Source: an uncultured Eubacteriales bacterium (lineage in GTDB: Bacteria > Bacillota > Clostridia > Oscillospirales > Oscillospiraceae). From it: a DNA stretch of 64,000 nucleotides. The position numbers and the translations under genes were made by a program. Numbering within the stretch: the first letter of the stretch is position 1; each line of letters starts with the position of its first letter. This document shows, in pieces, positions 54,208-61,487 of the stretch. The DNA lies in NCBI GenBank assembly GCA_900317855.1, contig ONIG01000002.1:62001-126000 (forward strand). The letters run 5' to 3'. The notes beneath the pieces are model-generated. The model saw only the letters and a program-made list of their open reading frames with translations. It searched no databases and was not told the DNA's origin.

Positions 54208-55501
54208 CAAAACCTATGGCCTGGCGCTCGAGGGCGGCGGCGCGAAAGGCGCCTACCAGATCGGCGCGTGGAAGGCCCTGCGCGAGGCGGGCATCCGCTT
54301 TTCCGCCGTGTCCGGCACGTCCGTCGGCGCGCTCAACGGCGCCATGATCGTCATGGACGACCTTGAAAAGGCCGAAAACGTCTGGAACAACATCCACTTT
54401 TCCCAGGTCATGGACGTGGACGACGAGGAAATGCGCCGGCTCATGAACCGCGACATTCCGCTCTCCGAACTCAAGAGCACGCTGCGCAGCGTGGCCGACA
54501 TCGTGCGCAACCGCGGCTTCGACGTGACGCCGCTGCGCAAATGGGTCGCCGAGGTCGTGGACGCAGACAAAGTCTGTCACTCGGACACGGACTTTTTCAT
54601 CGTCACCTACTCCCTGACCGACCATCAGGAGCTGGAGCTCAAAGCCTCCGATCTTGACAAGGACGAACTGTGCGACATGCTGCTCGCGAGCGCGTACCTG
54701 CCGGCGTTCCGGCTGGAAAAGCTCGGCGGCAAGTATTACGCCGACGGCGGCGTGCAGGACGTGGTGCCCATCCACGCGCTGGTGGAAAACGGCTGCAAGG
54801 ACATCATCGCCCTGCGCATCTTCGGCTTCGGCATTGAAAAGCGCTTCCGCATTCCGGACGACGTGCACGTGACGACGATCGGCCCGACAGTCGATCTCGG
54901 CAACATTCTGAATTTCGACGCCGAGCAGAGCCGTCAGAACATGCGCCTCGGCTACTTTGACGCCCAACGCGTGCTCTATGGGCTCTACGGCAGCACATAT
55001 TATATCGACCGCACCATGTCCGAGGACGCGGCGCGCCAGCAGCTGCTCGAATACCTCGGGCCGGATGAGGGCTCACTGCGCACGTTCCACGAAAAGACGC
55101 TGCCGCAGATCGCCAAGGCGCTCAAATGCGATGGTGATTACTACGACCTGCTCATTGCCGTGCTTGAGCACGACGCGAAGGAGCTTGGCATCGAGTCTGA
55201 ACGCATCATGACGGACATGGAGCTGCTCCAGGCGATCCTCGCCCAGCCGGAACCGCCGGAGGCCATCCTGCCGGCGCAGGAGCCGGACGCCCCGGCGGAA
55301 ACGGAGCCGGAAGCCAGCGATGACACGCAGGCTGCTGCGCCCAAAGCCGCCGAAGAAGTCGCGGCCAAGGCAGCCGAGCTGTCGCAGGACATTGAAAAGC
55401 ACATCAACCGTCTGCTCGGCAAAATGCGGCCGCGCCGCAACCACCCCGGCACGGCGGAAAACGCCGAACCGGAAGCCTCCGCTGATGAGGCAGAGAAATA
55501 A
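54185..55501 (+). CDS. Patatin-like phospholipase
   Basis: A 438-residue patatin domain with an acidic, Ala/Pro/Glu-rich C-terminal tail. The lipase motifs are clear: the oxyanion GLALEGGGAKGAYQ, the nucleophile Ser in VSGTSVGALNG, and the catalytic Asp in YYADGGVQDVVP. Residues about 350-438 are low-complexity with a short amphipathic helix (AEEVAAKAAELSQDIEKHI). It starts inside the last 23 bases of the GlgA fusion gene, with TTGGAGAACCGAC upstream, so it is translated with the glycogen enzymes. Why a lipase lies there is unexplained. Confidence 0.9.
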   Translation: MELKLDRNKTYGLALEGGGAKGAYQIGAWKALREAGIRFSAVSGTSVGALNGAMIVMDDLEKAENVWNNIHFSQVMDVDDEEMRRLMNRDIPLSELKSTLRSVADIVRNRGFDVTPLRKWVAEVVDADKVCHSDTDFFIVTYSLTDHQELELKASDLDKDELCDMLLASAYLPAFRLEKLGGKYYADGGVQDVVPIHALVENGCKDIIALRIFGFGIEKRFRIPDDVHVTTIGPTVDLGNILNFDAEQSRQNMRLGYFDAQRVLYGLYGSTYYIDRTMSEDAARQQLLEYLGPDEGSLRTFHEKTLPQIAKALKCDGDYYDLLIAVLEHDAKELGIESERIMTDMELLQAILAQPEPPEAILPAQEPDAPAETEPEASDDTQAAAPKAAEEVAAKAAELSQDIEKHINRLLGKMRPRRNHPGTAENAEPEASADEAEK

Positions 55502-55514
55502 ATATACAAATGCA

Positions 55515-55540
55515 CCGGGGCGGCCGCACGGCCGCCCCAA
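55515..55540 (+). terminator. GC hairpin after the patatin gene
   Basis: Perfect arms GGGGCGGCCG / CGGCCGCCCC with a two-base loop. There is no clear T-run (AACTCTTTGG), so it may be a weak terminator or a stabilising structure. Confidence 0.6.
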
Positions 55541-55555
55541 CTCTTTGGACACGGA

Positions 55556-55589
55556 AAAATCCCCGGAACCGGACGGTTCCGGGGATTTC
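55556..55589 (+). terminator. Intrinsic terminator after the patatin gene
   Basis: Arms AAATCCCCGGAACC and GGTTCCGGGGATTT around GGAC. It ends the glg operon; T content after the stem is low, but the stem is long and stable. Confidence 0.65.
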
Positions 55590-55689
55590 GCGTCTTTGGG
55601 TGAAGAACTCGGTTAAGCGCAACCCTTTTCAACCCTTTTTTAGGATAAAAAAGTACAAAAAAATATACCCAGCCTTTCGTTTCGAACGC

Positions 55690-55746
55690 ACGCACTTACA
55701 CTTGGAAAGTGCGGCAATTGCAATCCCAAAATCTATCTGATATAAT
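55690..55746 (+). promoter_or_regulatory. Promoter and possible operator of the Lrp/AsnC gene
   Basis: TTGCAA (55718-55723), 17-base spacer, TATAAT (55741-55746). Just upstream, CGCACTT and AAGTGCG form an inverted repeat at 55690-55712, a candidate autoregulatory site for the Lrp-type protein encoded next. The operator role is inference. Confidence 0.65.
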
Positions 55747-55800
55747 CAAAACTGGAATCGGGAGCATGCACCGATCCACAACACCTGAGGGAGGGATTCC

Positions 55801-56322
55801 ATGCAGATCGCAGGGCTGGACGATATCGACAACCGGATCATTCATCTGCTGCTGAAAAACGGCAGAGCGTCCTATTCGGAGATCGGAGCGGCTGTGGGCC
55901 TGTCCCGAACAGCGGCAAAAAACCGCATCCGCGCGCTGGAAACGTCCGGCGTCATCCGCGGCTATCAGGCGATCCTCGACCCCCAGGCCGCCATCGGAGG
56001 CATGGCCTTTGTGGTGAACATCGAGACGGAGGTTGCCCAATTTGAGGCAATCAAAAATGCCATGGCGGCCGCGCCGGAAACGCTGACGCTGATGCAGACC
56101 ACCGGAAGATGCCATCTGGTGGCACTGTGCTACGCGCCGAGCGTGGCAGACATGCGGCTGTTTGTCCGGGCGCTGTATCAACGCACGCCGGGTATCCTCG
56201 GCATTCGCACAAATTCCGTGCTCGACCTCATCAAGGGTTCCATCGTCCCCGGAATTTCAAATTCTGAGGTGCATGAACATGACCGAGCAGTTACTACTCA
56301 ACACACTGGCGCAGACCGCTGA
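55801..56322 (+). CDS. Lrp/AsnC family transcriptional regulator
   Basis: A 173-residue regulator: N-terminal winged HTH (DDIDNRIIHLLLKNGRASYSEIGAAVGLSRTAAKNRI, two helices of the HTH) and a C-terminal RAM ligand-binding domain (GGMAFVVNIETEV, TTGRCHLVALCYA, GILGIRTNSVL). Such proteins sense amino acids and act as octamers. A GAGGGAGGGATTCC ribosome site precedes the ATG. The downstream alpha-CTD-like gene starts inside its last 44 bases. The effector and the targets are unknown. Confidence 0.92.
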   Translation: MQIAGLDDIDNRIIHLLLKNGRASYSEIGAAVGLSRTAAKNRIRALETSGVIRGYQAILDPQAAIGGMAFVVNIETEVAQFEAIKNAMAAAPETLTLMQTTGRCHLVALCYAPSVADMRLFVRALYQRTPGILGIRTNSVLDLIKGSIVPGISNSEVHEHDRAVTTQHTGADR

Positions 56323-56680
56323 AGCCATCGGTCTTCCGGCTACCCTGCAGCATTATTACGGCGGCAACATCCGCCTCACGCTTCCCTTCACCAAAAGCGC
56401 GTGCGCGACGTCCATCGATGAGCTGATGTTCTCCGTGCGCAGCCAGAACGCGCTCAAACGCGCGGGGCTGTTCACCGTGGGCGACGTCGTGCAGGCGCTG
56501 GAGGCAAACGAGCTGGACAAGATCCGCAATCTTGGCCGCAAGAGCATTTGCGAAATCAAAACACGCGTCACCACCTTTGGGTTCGAAGCCCTGTCCGGCG
56601 ACGGAAAACGGGCATTTTTCCGCAGCCTGATGGCGGAAAACCCCGAAAAGACGCAGGCACTCTGTACATGGGAGGAATAG
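56279..56680 (+). CDS. Orphan RNA polymerase alpha C-terminal-domain-like protein
   Basis: A 133-residue protein. Its central part (about residues 40-105) matches the helix-hairpin-helix alpha-CTD: SIDELMFSVRSQNALKRAGL, TVGDVVQALEANELDKIRNLGRKSICEIK. In RpoA this domain contacts promoter DNA and activators. No assembly domain of RpoA is present, so it cannot replace the alpha subunit. The N-terminal 40 residues (AQTAEAIGLPATLQHYYGGN) and the C-terminus (EKTQALCTWEE) are not recognised. ATG 56279 is chosen, GAGG lying nine bases upstream; ATG 56273 is too close. It overlaps the Lrp gene, so the two are translated together. Confidence 0.85.
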   Translation: MTEQLLLNTLAQTAEAIGLPATLQHYYGGNIRLTLPFTKSACATSIDELMFSVRSQNALKRAGLFTVGDVVQALEANELDKIRNLGRKSICEIKTRVTTFGFEALSGDGKRAFFRSLMAENPEKTQALCTWEE

Positions 56681-56683
56681 ACT

Positions 56684-56944
56684 ATTGACTGGAATCACAA
56701 CGGAAAGCAGGATCCGGCAGACGATATCATCGACATGAAACTGAGCGAATCCGACACGGAACCGGCCGGATCATCGTCCGGCCGACCGAATTCCACCTGC
56801 CTCCGCTTTGACATTTGGCTTCCTGTGATCTATCTCGGCCTCCTGCTGCCGGGTGACATCCCGATCAACGGCTTCACGATGACCATCGGCCTGATCTGTG
56901 CCGGGCTCCTTGTGCGCAGGCTTCTCGCATGGTTATATAAATAA
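56684..56944 (+). CDS. Small membrane protein with DWN-x-NGK-x-D motif, possible ATT start
   Basis: 86 residues if started at ATT 56684, which has a perfect GGAGG eight bases upstream and gives I/MDWNHNGKQDPADDIIDM, a calcium-loop-like opening I recall from other small Clostridia proteins. An ATG at 56735 would give 69 residues but has no ribosome site. The C-terminal half is two hydrophobic helices (LPVIYLGLLLPGDIPI and MTIGLICAGLLVRRLLAW). TAG of the alpha-CTD gene lies 3 bases before. Function unknown. Confidence 0.6.
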   Translation: MDWNHNGKQDPADDIIDMKLSESDTEPAGSSSGRPNSTCLRFDIWLPVIYLGLLLPGDIPINGFTMTIGLICAGLLVRRLLAWLYK

Positions 56945-56974
56945 GCGGAGCATCAAAGAATGGAGGTTCTGACT

Positions 56975-57650
56975 GTGAGCTTCATCGGAAAGCGTGTCAG
57001 GCACAGCAAGTTTGGCGAAGGTACGATTACGCAGCAAGACGCCGCTTGTATTACCGTCCAGTTTATAGCGAATCCTGTGCCGAAGAAATTTATATACCCC
57101 TCCTGCTTCAAAACGTTTCTGACTCTGCTGGATGCGTCCGCTGCCACGGAAGCAAAAACGGCTTTGGCGCAGCATGAAGCACAGGAACAGGCGAAAAAGT
57201 AGCAGGCTGCATACGCAGCGCAAGCACATTACCGCACAAAGAAACTGCAGCGCGACCATTCCGGAGCCGACAGGTCTGTTGAAATCCGTCCGTTTTCTTC
57301 TGTGGCAGAGTTTTGCTCGACATACAAATCTGACCTCGGCGCTGAAATTGCGTATTTGAAGGCGACCGGCGGTAAGCGTCAACGTGTTTTTGACGGAAAA
57401 TGCATAGAAGAAAAAAACGGGCATTACGTATATGTTTTCGATACGGACGATGAGCTGAACTATCCCGAGGGAACGCAAATCAGCATCTGGACAGGCCCTC
57501 TCAGCATTCCCGGTCACGTCGTATACTGCAAGGACTTTACAATTGTTCTTACAACCGGAAAAAATCTCGGGAAAGACGTTCCTTCCCTCGAATTCTCTGC
57601 GGAACCCTGGCGGCTATTGAACACCCTGATCGAGCGCTTGGACAGCATAC
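56975..57650 (+). pseudogene. Helicase-related N-terminal fragment with internal stop
   Basis: A continuous frame from GTG 56975 (GGAGG eight bases upstream) is broken by TAG at 57200-57202 (KK-stop-QAAY), then continues unbroken to about 57645. Part one is a small beta domain (VRHSKFGEGTITQQDAACITVQF, KKFIYPSCFKTFL). Part two reads AEFCSTYKSDLGAEI, HYVYVFDTDDELNYPEGT, ISIWTGPL and ends FSAEPWRLLNTLIERLDS. This resembles the N-terminal region of large AAA/UvrD-type helicase proteins, of which the motor is missing. The sequence then joins antisense antirepressor DNA. A CAG-to-TAG change would explain the stop. Confidence 0.75.
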
Positions 57651-58151
57651 CCTCAAGCTGCTCTCTCTCGGCCTCAAGCTTCTTCGCCAGGGTGTAGATG
57701 ACCTCCGGGTGCTGAATCACCTGATCCAAAATGGAATCGCTCATATACACACCATGCTTTCGGATGGACGGGAGAACTTCATCAAACACCCAGTGTTCAA
57801 ACCGTTCTGCCGATGGCAGCTTTCTGTGAACGATCAGTCGGTAAACATCGTCTTCCGTGATAAAGGAGATTTCAACGACCTGCTCTCCAGCATCCCCATA
57901 CTGATTCACCTTCTGAACGACCCCCTCGCGTTTCATTAGGGGGTCTCTGCAATGGCGTTTCACTGCGGCGTAGGGATTCACATATCCCAACGCTTTCGCC
58001 ACGTCGCTTGCACAGAAGAAGGTCTTGCCTGCCTCCTGTAACACCGGATCGAACCAAACTCCTGGTTCTCAAACACATCCATCATCTGCCTCGACTGTCC
58101 GCCATGACTGCCCACATCGGTGTCATGGGTCTTCTGATTGAAATCCGTCAT
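57650..58151 (-). pseudogene. Phage antirepressor (Bro-N type) remnant, frameshifted and 3'-truncated
   Basis: On the minus strand the start MTDFNQKTHDTDVGSHGG and MDVFENQEFGSIR is in one frame, and the continuation VLQEAGKTFFCASDVAKALGY, YAAVKRHCRDP, LPSAERFEHWVFDEVLPSIRKHG is in another. Adding one G in the GG at about 58043 (SIR-V-LQEAG) rejoins them. The second frame continues with an antirepressor-like coiled coil (IYTLAKKLEAEREQLEGMLSK) and is cut off near 57650, where it meets the helicase fragment. A ribosome site GAGGTAACAGGT precedes ATG 58151. Phage-derived, probably inactive. Confidence 0.75.
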
Positions 58152-58193
58152 ACCTGTTACCTCCTACTCAAATTTGTCTCGCCGGATTTCGGG

Positions 58194-58246
58194 CGAAAAA
58201 AATAGAGCCTCGACCCATTCTCGTTTTCAAAGAATGAGCCAAGGCT
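58194..58246 (-). terminator. Imperfect hairpin with A/T tract upstream of the antirepressor remnant
   Basis: Arms ATAGAGCCT...CATTCT and AGAATG...AGGCTCTAT with a loop around GTTTTCA, and TTTTTTAT on the minus strand after it. It fits a terminator read from the right, or a relic of element structure. Confidence 0.55.
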
Positions 58247-58310
58247 CTATGTAAATCAGTCAAGTATGTGTTCGTCCGTCGATGGCAAAATTGGACTTCA
58301 TTTGCTCCTA

Positions 58311-58367
58311 TTGTCCACCAGTAATTTAACCCATAAGAGGTCAAAATGGGCTTGTCCACCAGTAATT
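58311..58367 (+). repeat. Two 16-base direct repeats
   Basis: TTGTCCACCAGTAATT occurs at 58311-58326 and 58352-58367, each followed at a different distance by ACCCATAA. No gene lies in 58250-58440. The repeats could be a duplicated recombination target; nothing more can be read from them. Confidence 0.65.
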
Positions 58368-58440
58368 CGGCCACTATAAACCCATAAATTTCCGTTCAAA
58401 TTCCATCAAAACCGAACAGTCCAGCCAGAATTTTGGGCAT

Positions 58441-58480
58441 AGAAAAAGCCCGGAAAATGGCGTATTCCGGGCTTTTTTAG
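58441..58480. terminator. Strong bidirectional terminator next to the rpsI fragment
   Basis: Arms AAAAAGCCCGGAA and TTCCGGGCTTTTTT around AATGGCGTA. On the minus strand it sits 20 bases past the stop codon of the rpsI fragment, where the native rpsI terminator would be expected. Confidence 0.85.
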
Positions 58481-58497
58481 CATTTTTAAGCTGTAGA

Positions 58498-58545
58498 TTA
58501 TCGCTTGCTGAACTGCGGAGCGCGGCGGGCGGCCTTGAGACCGTA
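58498..58545 (-). other. rpsI 3' end fragment, candidate att site
   Basis: On the minus strand these bases read YGLKAARRAPQFSKR and TAA, the C-terminal end of ribosomal protein S9. The codons before it (LE) do not match S9 (usually RKK), so identity stops there. It lies just beyond the 3' end of the integrase gene and before a terminator. This is the classical footprint of an integrative element that recombines at the rpsI 3' end, leaving the displaced copy at one border. The intact rpsI would then lie at the other end, outside the window. Confidence 0.8.
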
Positions 58546-58630
58546 CTCAAGCAATATTTTTGCCTTTTCCCCAGTGTTTTCAAGGCTTTCCCCGGGGTGT
58601 CTTCCCGTTTTCCCCTTCGAGTTAACCCAT

Positions 58631-59857
58631 CTAAGATGCAGGGTTTTCCTCTATATCATTTGTTGGTTGAAAGGCTTCGTTTACTACCGTAGCCAGTTCC
58701 CAAGGCTTATTATACTTAACCTTCGCGTAAATGTCCATAGTCACCTTGCTGTTTTCGTGGCCTGCAAGATACTGTACCGTCTTTGGATCAACGCCTTCAT
58801 GAATCAAGTTGGTGATATAGGTGTGCCTGAGAAGGTGCGGTGTCACGTCAAAATCCAGGGTATAGTAAATGCTCTTGTCCGTCCTGCATCTCTCACCAAG
58901 CTTCGGTGAAATAGTGTGGTGGATCTTCTCACCGTTGATATACCGATAGATTTTTCGTTCCTTGACTGTGCGGACAGTAATGTAATGCCACACTCTGCTG
59001 AACTGAGAATAAGACAATGGCTCTCCGTTTGAATCGGAAATCACATAGTCAGAAGATGATTTTTCTTTTTCAGCTTTCAAGCAGTCAACAAGAAGCTGCG
59101 GGATCGGAATGTCTCTTCTTGCCGCAGGAGTTTTCAGAAGTGTTGTCACTTCAGGGCGGTTTTTAACTGATCTCCATGCTCTGCGAACCGAGATGTAAGG
59201 AATCTCCTCGTCAATATGTACGCAGTCCCATTGAAGGCCCAATATTTCTTCACGCCTAAGACCGGCATATAGTCCAAGCATGACGAACAGGTGAGGAGGG
59301 AGGTCTTTTATTGTATCAAGAAGCGTGGCTATCTGTTTATCAGTAAGTGCGACCTTCTCCTTCTTTGATTTTCCTCCGCGGGGATTGATACATGCTGCGG
59401 GATTATCCCGGATTACGTCGCTTTCTATTGCTGAATAGAAAACACATTTCAGGAGCATATTGACTGTTCCGTAGAGCCCTTTGGACATTTTGGAGACTGG
59501 CACCATGAGCATCTTCAGATCATCTGCTGTGATCTCATCAATATACCGGTCTCCAATGGGTTCAATGATATGCTTCTCCATGGCCTTGCGGTAACCCTCC
59601 AGTGTATTTGGCCTGACTGTGGCTGATTTCATCTTAAGCCACTTCTCGCAGTATTCTCGGACAGTCGGGTTGTTCTTACGGAAGATCGCATCTGCTACAG
59701 CTCTGGAGGCGACTTGTGCTTTATCATAGACTTCTTCACATGTTTTACCGTAGATATCAACTTGCTTGCCGTCTGCGTCAAGGATTCTCGTCCTGTAATA
59801 CTCGGTTCCGTTCTTTTTGACTTTGCTATACTCCGGAATAACTTTTTTCTTTGCCAT
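58631..59857 (-). CDS. Tyrosine recombinase/integrase
   Basis: A 408-residue phage/ICE-type integrase. It has an Arg/Lys-rich arm-binding N-terminus (AKKKVIPEYSKVKKNGTEYY), a SAM-like core (REYCEKWLKMKSATVRPNTL), and the catalytic residues: Arg in YAGLRREEILGL, HxxR in VTPHLLRHTYITNL, His in YLAGHENSKVTMD and the nucleophile Tyr in TMDIYAKV. ATG 59857 has GTAAGGAGGATTACA upstream. It is 85 bases from the rpsI 3' fragment, on the same strand. Probably active; the element's other border is beyond 64000 or lost. Confidence 0.93.
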   Translation of the reverse strand: MAKKKVIPEYSKVKKNGTEYYRTRILDADGKQVDIYGKTCEEVYDKAQVASRAVADAIFRKNNPTVREYCEKWLKMKSATVRPNTLEGYRKAMEKHIIEPIGDRYIDEITADDLKMLMVPVSKMSKGLYGTVNMLLKCVFYSAIESDVIRDNPAACINPRGGKSKKEKVALTDKQIATLLDTIKDLPPHLFVMLGLYAGLRREEILGLQWDCVHIDEEIPYISVRRAWRSVKNRPEVTTLLKTPAARRDIPIPQLLVDCLKAEKEKSSSDYVISDSNGEPLSYSQFSRVWHYITVRTVKERKIYRYINGEKIHHTISPKLGERCRTDKSIYYTLDFDVTPHLLRHTYITNLIHEGVDPKTVQYLAGHENSKVTMDIYAKVKYNKPWELATVVNEAFQPTNDIEENPAS

Positions 59858-59952
59858 TGTAATCCTCCTTACATCGAGGGGTGGACTTAAGCAATGCCCA
59901 CCCCCACTCTTTTTACTTCGTTGTCATCGTGTTCCACTGATCAAATACATGC

Positions 59953-60240
59953 TCAAGCATAAATGGTATAGACCATATCGGCCATTTTGCCCTTTGCGTC
60001 ACGGCCCTGCTCCCGCCTGATATATCCGGCACGTTCCAGCTCCCACACCGCCGTCCTGATGGCGTCAATGCTTTCCCGGTTGATAAGGGACAGGCCCTTT
60101 AGGGTGTAGTCCCAATCCTCCGGCAAGGACAGCATTTGTGACAGCAGGCCCTTGGCTTTCAGGGACAGGGCTTTGTTCCGCAGGTGGTGGTTGGACATCA
60201 CCGTATAGCCTTTGTTCTTCTCCACGCGGAATACTGCCAT
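59953..60240 (-). CDS. Truncated mobile-element HTH (replication-initiator-like) protein
   Basis: 95 residues that match the N-terminal part of ICE/plasmid-type helix-turn-helix proteins with MAVFRVEKNKGYTVMSNHHLRN, KALSLKAKGLLSQMLSLP, YTLKGLSLINRESIDAIR and LERAGYI. Family members are usually two to three times longer; here the frame ends after MADMVYTIYA. No ribosome site is present, because the upstream DNA is instead the ATP-grasp gene, whose last 43 bases overlap it in another frame. Likely a remnant rather than a working gene. Confidence 0.7.
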   Translation of the reverse strand: MAVFRVEKNKGYTVMSNHHLRNKALSLKAKGLLSQMLSLPEDWDYTLKGLSLINRESIDAIRTAVWELERAGYIRREQGRDAKGKMADMVYTIYA

Positions 60241-61223
60241 GAGAGAGCACTTTCCGCAACGGCTGCTATGAGATCGTCGTAGGAAAGCCCGACCGCCTCG
60301 GCTGCCATCGGAAAATCGCTGTAATTCGGAGCAAGCCCGGGCAGCGGGTTTATCTCAAGAAAACAGGGGCATCCGTCCTTATCCATGCGGAAATCGACCC
60401 TTGCGAGGTCACGGCAGCCGAGAGCATTGAAGATCGTTCTTGCCGCTTCAGTCATTTCGGTGAGCGCCTCCGGTATGTCCGACGGACATTCATAATGCAC
60501 GTGCTTTCTGAATTCTTTTTTTATTTTGTAGCTGTAGACGCAGTAATCGCCCTGCGTGGGATGCTCGTAAACTATCTCCATAGGGGGAAATACCTGAACA
60601 TCATCGCCCGTTCCCAGGAGACCTACCGTAAATTCACGGCCGGATAAAAATGTTTCCACGAGCATATCCTGTTTGTAATCGGCGAAAAGTCTCTTCAGCA
60701 TAGCTGTGAGCTCATCGCGGTCCTGTGCTATGCAGTCCTCGGAGATACCTTTGCCCGAGCCTTCCGCATTGGGCTTTACGATCACCGGATAGTCCATTTC
60801 CGGTATATCGTTCTCGTGTCCGGGGGATACGAGACAGAACGGTGACGTCCTCACCCCGAAGGACATAGCAAAACGCTTACACATGGCCTTATCCAGTGTA
60901 AGCGACATAACAAGGGCATCGCTGCCCGAATATGGAATATCAAGTAGTGATAAAAGCGCGGGAACCTGAGCCTCGCGGTCACGTCCGCCGCGGCCCTCGG
61001 CTATATTGAATACAAAACGGATATCCTCCGCCTTCAGTTTTTCGGGAAGATCGCGTCCGGCCTCTATGACCGTCACATCAAGCCCGCTCTTTCTCAGGGA
61101 AGCAGCTATCGCCTCCACTGTTTCGGGGCTGTCAAATTCAGCCTCTTCGTCTATTACTCCAGTGCCGTCACCATGATCTATGTTGGCGACAAGAGCCGTT
61201 TTTCCTTCAAAAGAAACAGCCAT
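60198..61223 (-). CDS. D-alanine-D-alanine ligase-like ATP-grasp protein
   Basis: A 341-residue ATP-grasp ligase. N-terminal domain with FVFNIAEGRGGRDREAQVPALL and IPYSGSDALVMSLTLDK. Nucleotide-binding domain with PVIVKPNAEGSGKGISEDC and VETFLSGREFTVGLLG; C-terminal metal-binding site with RVDFRMDKDGCPCFLEINPLPGL. It differs from housekeeping Ddl and resembles accessory Ddl-like ligases. ATG 61223 has AAAGGTG upstream. The last 15-20 residues (WQYSAWRRTKAIR) read through the HTH start and are probably not native. Substrate unknown; resistance-type D-Ala-D-Lac activity is not indicated by neighbours. Confidence 0.82.
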   Translation of the reverse strand: MAVSFEGKTALVANIDHGDGTGVIDEEAEFDSPETVEAIAASLRKSGLDVTVIEAGRDLPEKLKAEDIRFVFNIAEGRGGRDREAQVPALLSLLDIPYSGSDALVMSLTLDKAMCKRFAMSFGVRTSPFCLVSPGHENDIPEMDYPVIVKPNAEGSGKGISEDCIAQDRDELTAMLKRLFADYKQDMLVETFLSGREFTVGLLGTGDDVQVFPPMEIVYEHPTQGDYCVYSYKIKKEFRKHVHYECPSDIPEALTEMTEAARTIFNALGCRDLARVDFRMDKDGCPCFLEINPLPGLAPNYSDFPMAAEAVGLSYDDLIAAVAESALSWQYSAWRRTKAIR

Positions 61224-61326
61224 TTTCGTACACCTTTCTATCAGAGTCTGTGACCGGAATGATTATACTTTATCCTGTTTTTGTTATTACGCCTTCTTCC
61301 GTTCGTAAATCATTATTCTTCCCAGA

Positions 61327-61366
61327 ACAGGATTGCTATTTTAACAAGATAGCGATCCTGTTTTAT
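61327..61366. terminator. Inverted repeat between the ATP-grasp and XRE genes
   Basis: Arms AACAGGATTGCTAT and ATAGCGATCCTGTT (one mismatch) around TTTAACAAG, with TTTATTG after it on the plus strand. It lies between divergent genes, so it ends neither; probably a relic of a lost gene or a regulatory palindrome. Confidence 0.55.
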
Positions 61367-61438
61367 TGTTTTTATTCCGGAAACAGTTCCCTGTCAGAAA
61401 GAAGAATTCTCTTTTGAGCCGATTCGCTGTTTGTGGTA

Positions 61439-61467
61439 AAGACAATTTGAGATAAACCTGCTATAAT
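61439..61467 (+). promoter_or_regulatory. Promoter of the XRE-family gene
   Basis: TATAAT at 61462-61467 with a weak -35-like AAGACA at 61439-61444, 17 bases apart; GGAGGT then the start codon. Confidence 0.5.
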
Positions 61468-61487
61468 TCTTCCTGGAGGTAATGAAA

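Noticed and set aside
50689..54210. A very long open frame antisense to the GlgA-GH13 gene
   Set aside because: It mirrors the high-GC coding strand, has no domain or ribosome site, and the sense strand carries all catalytic motifs.
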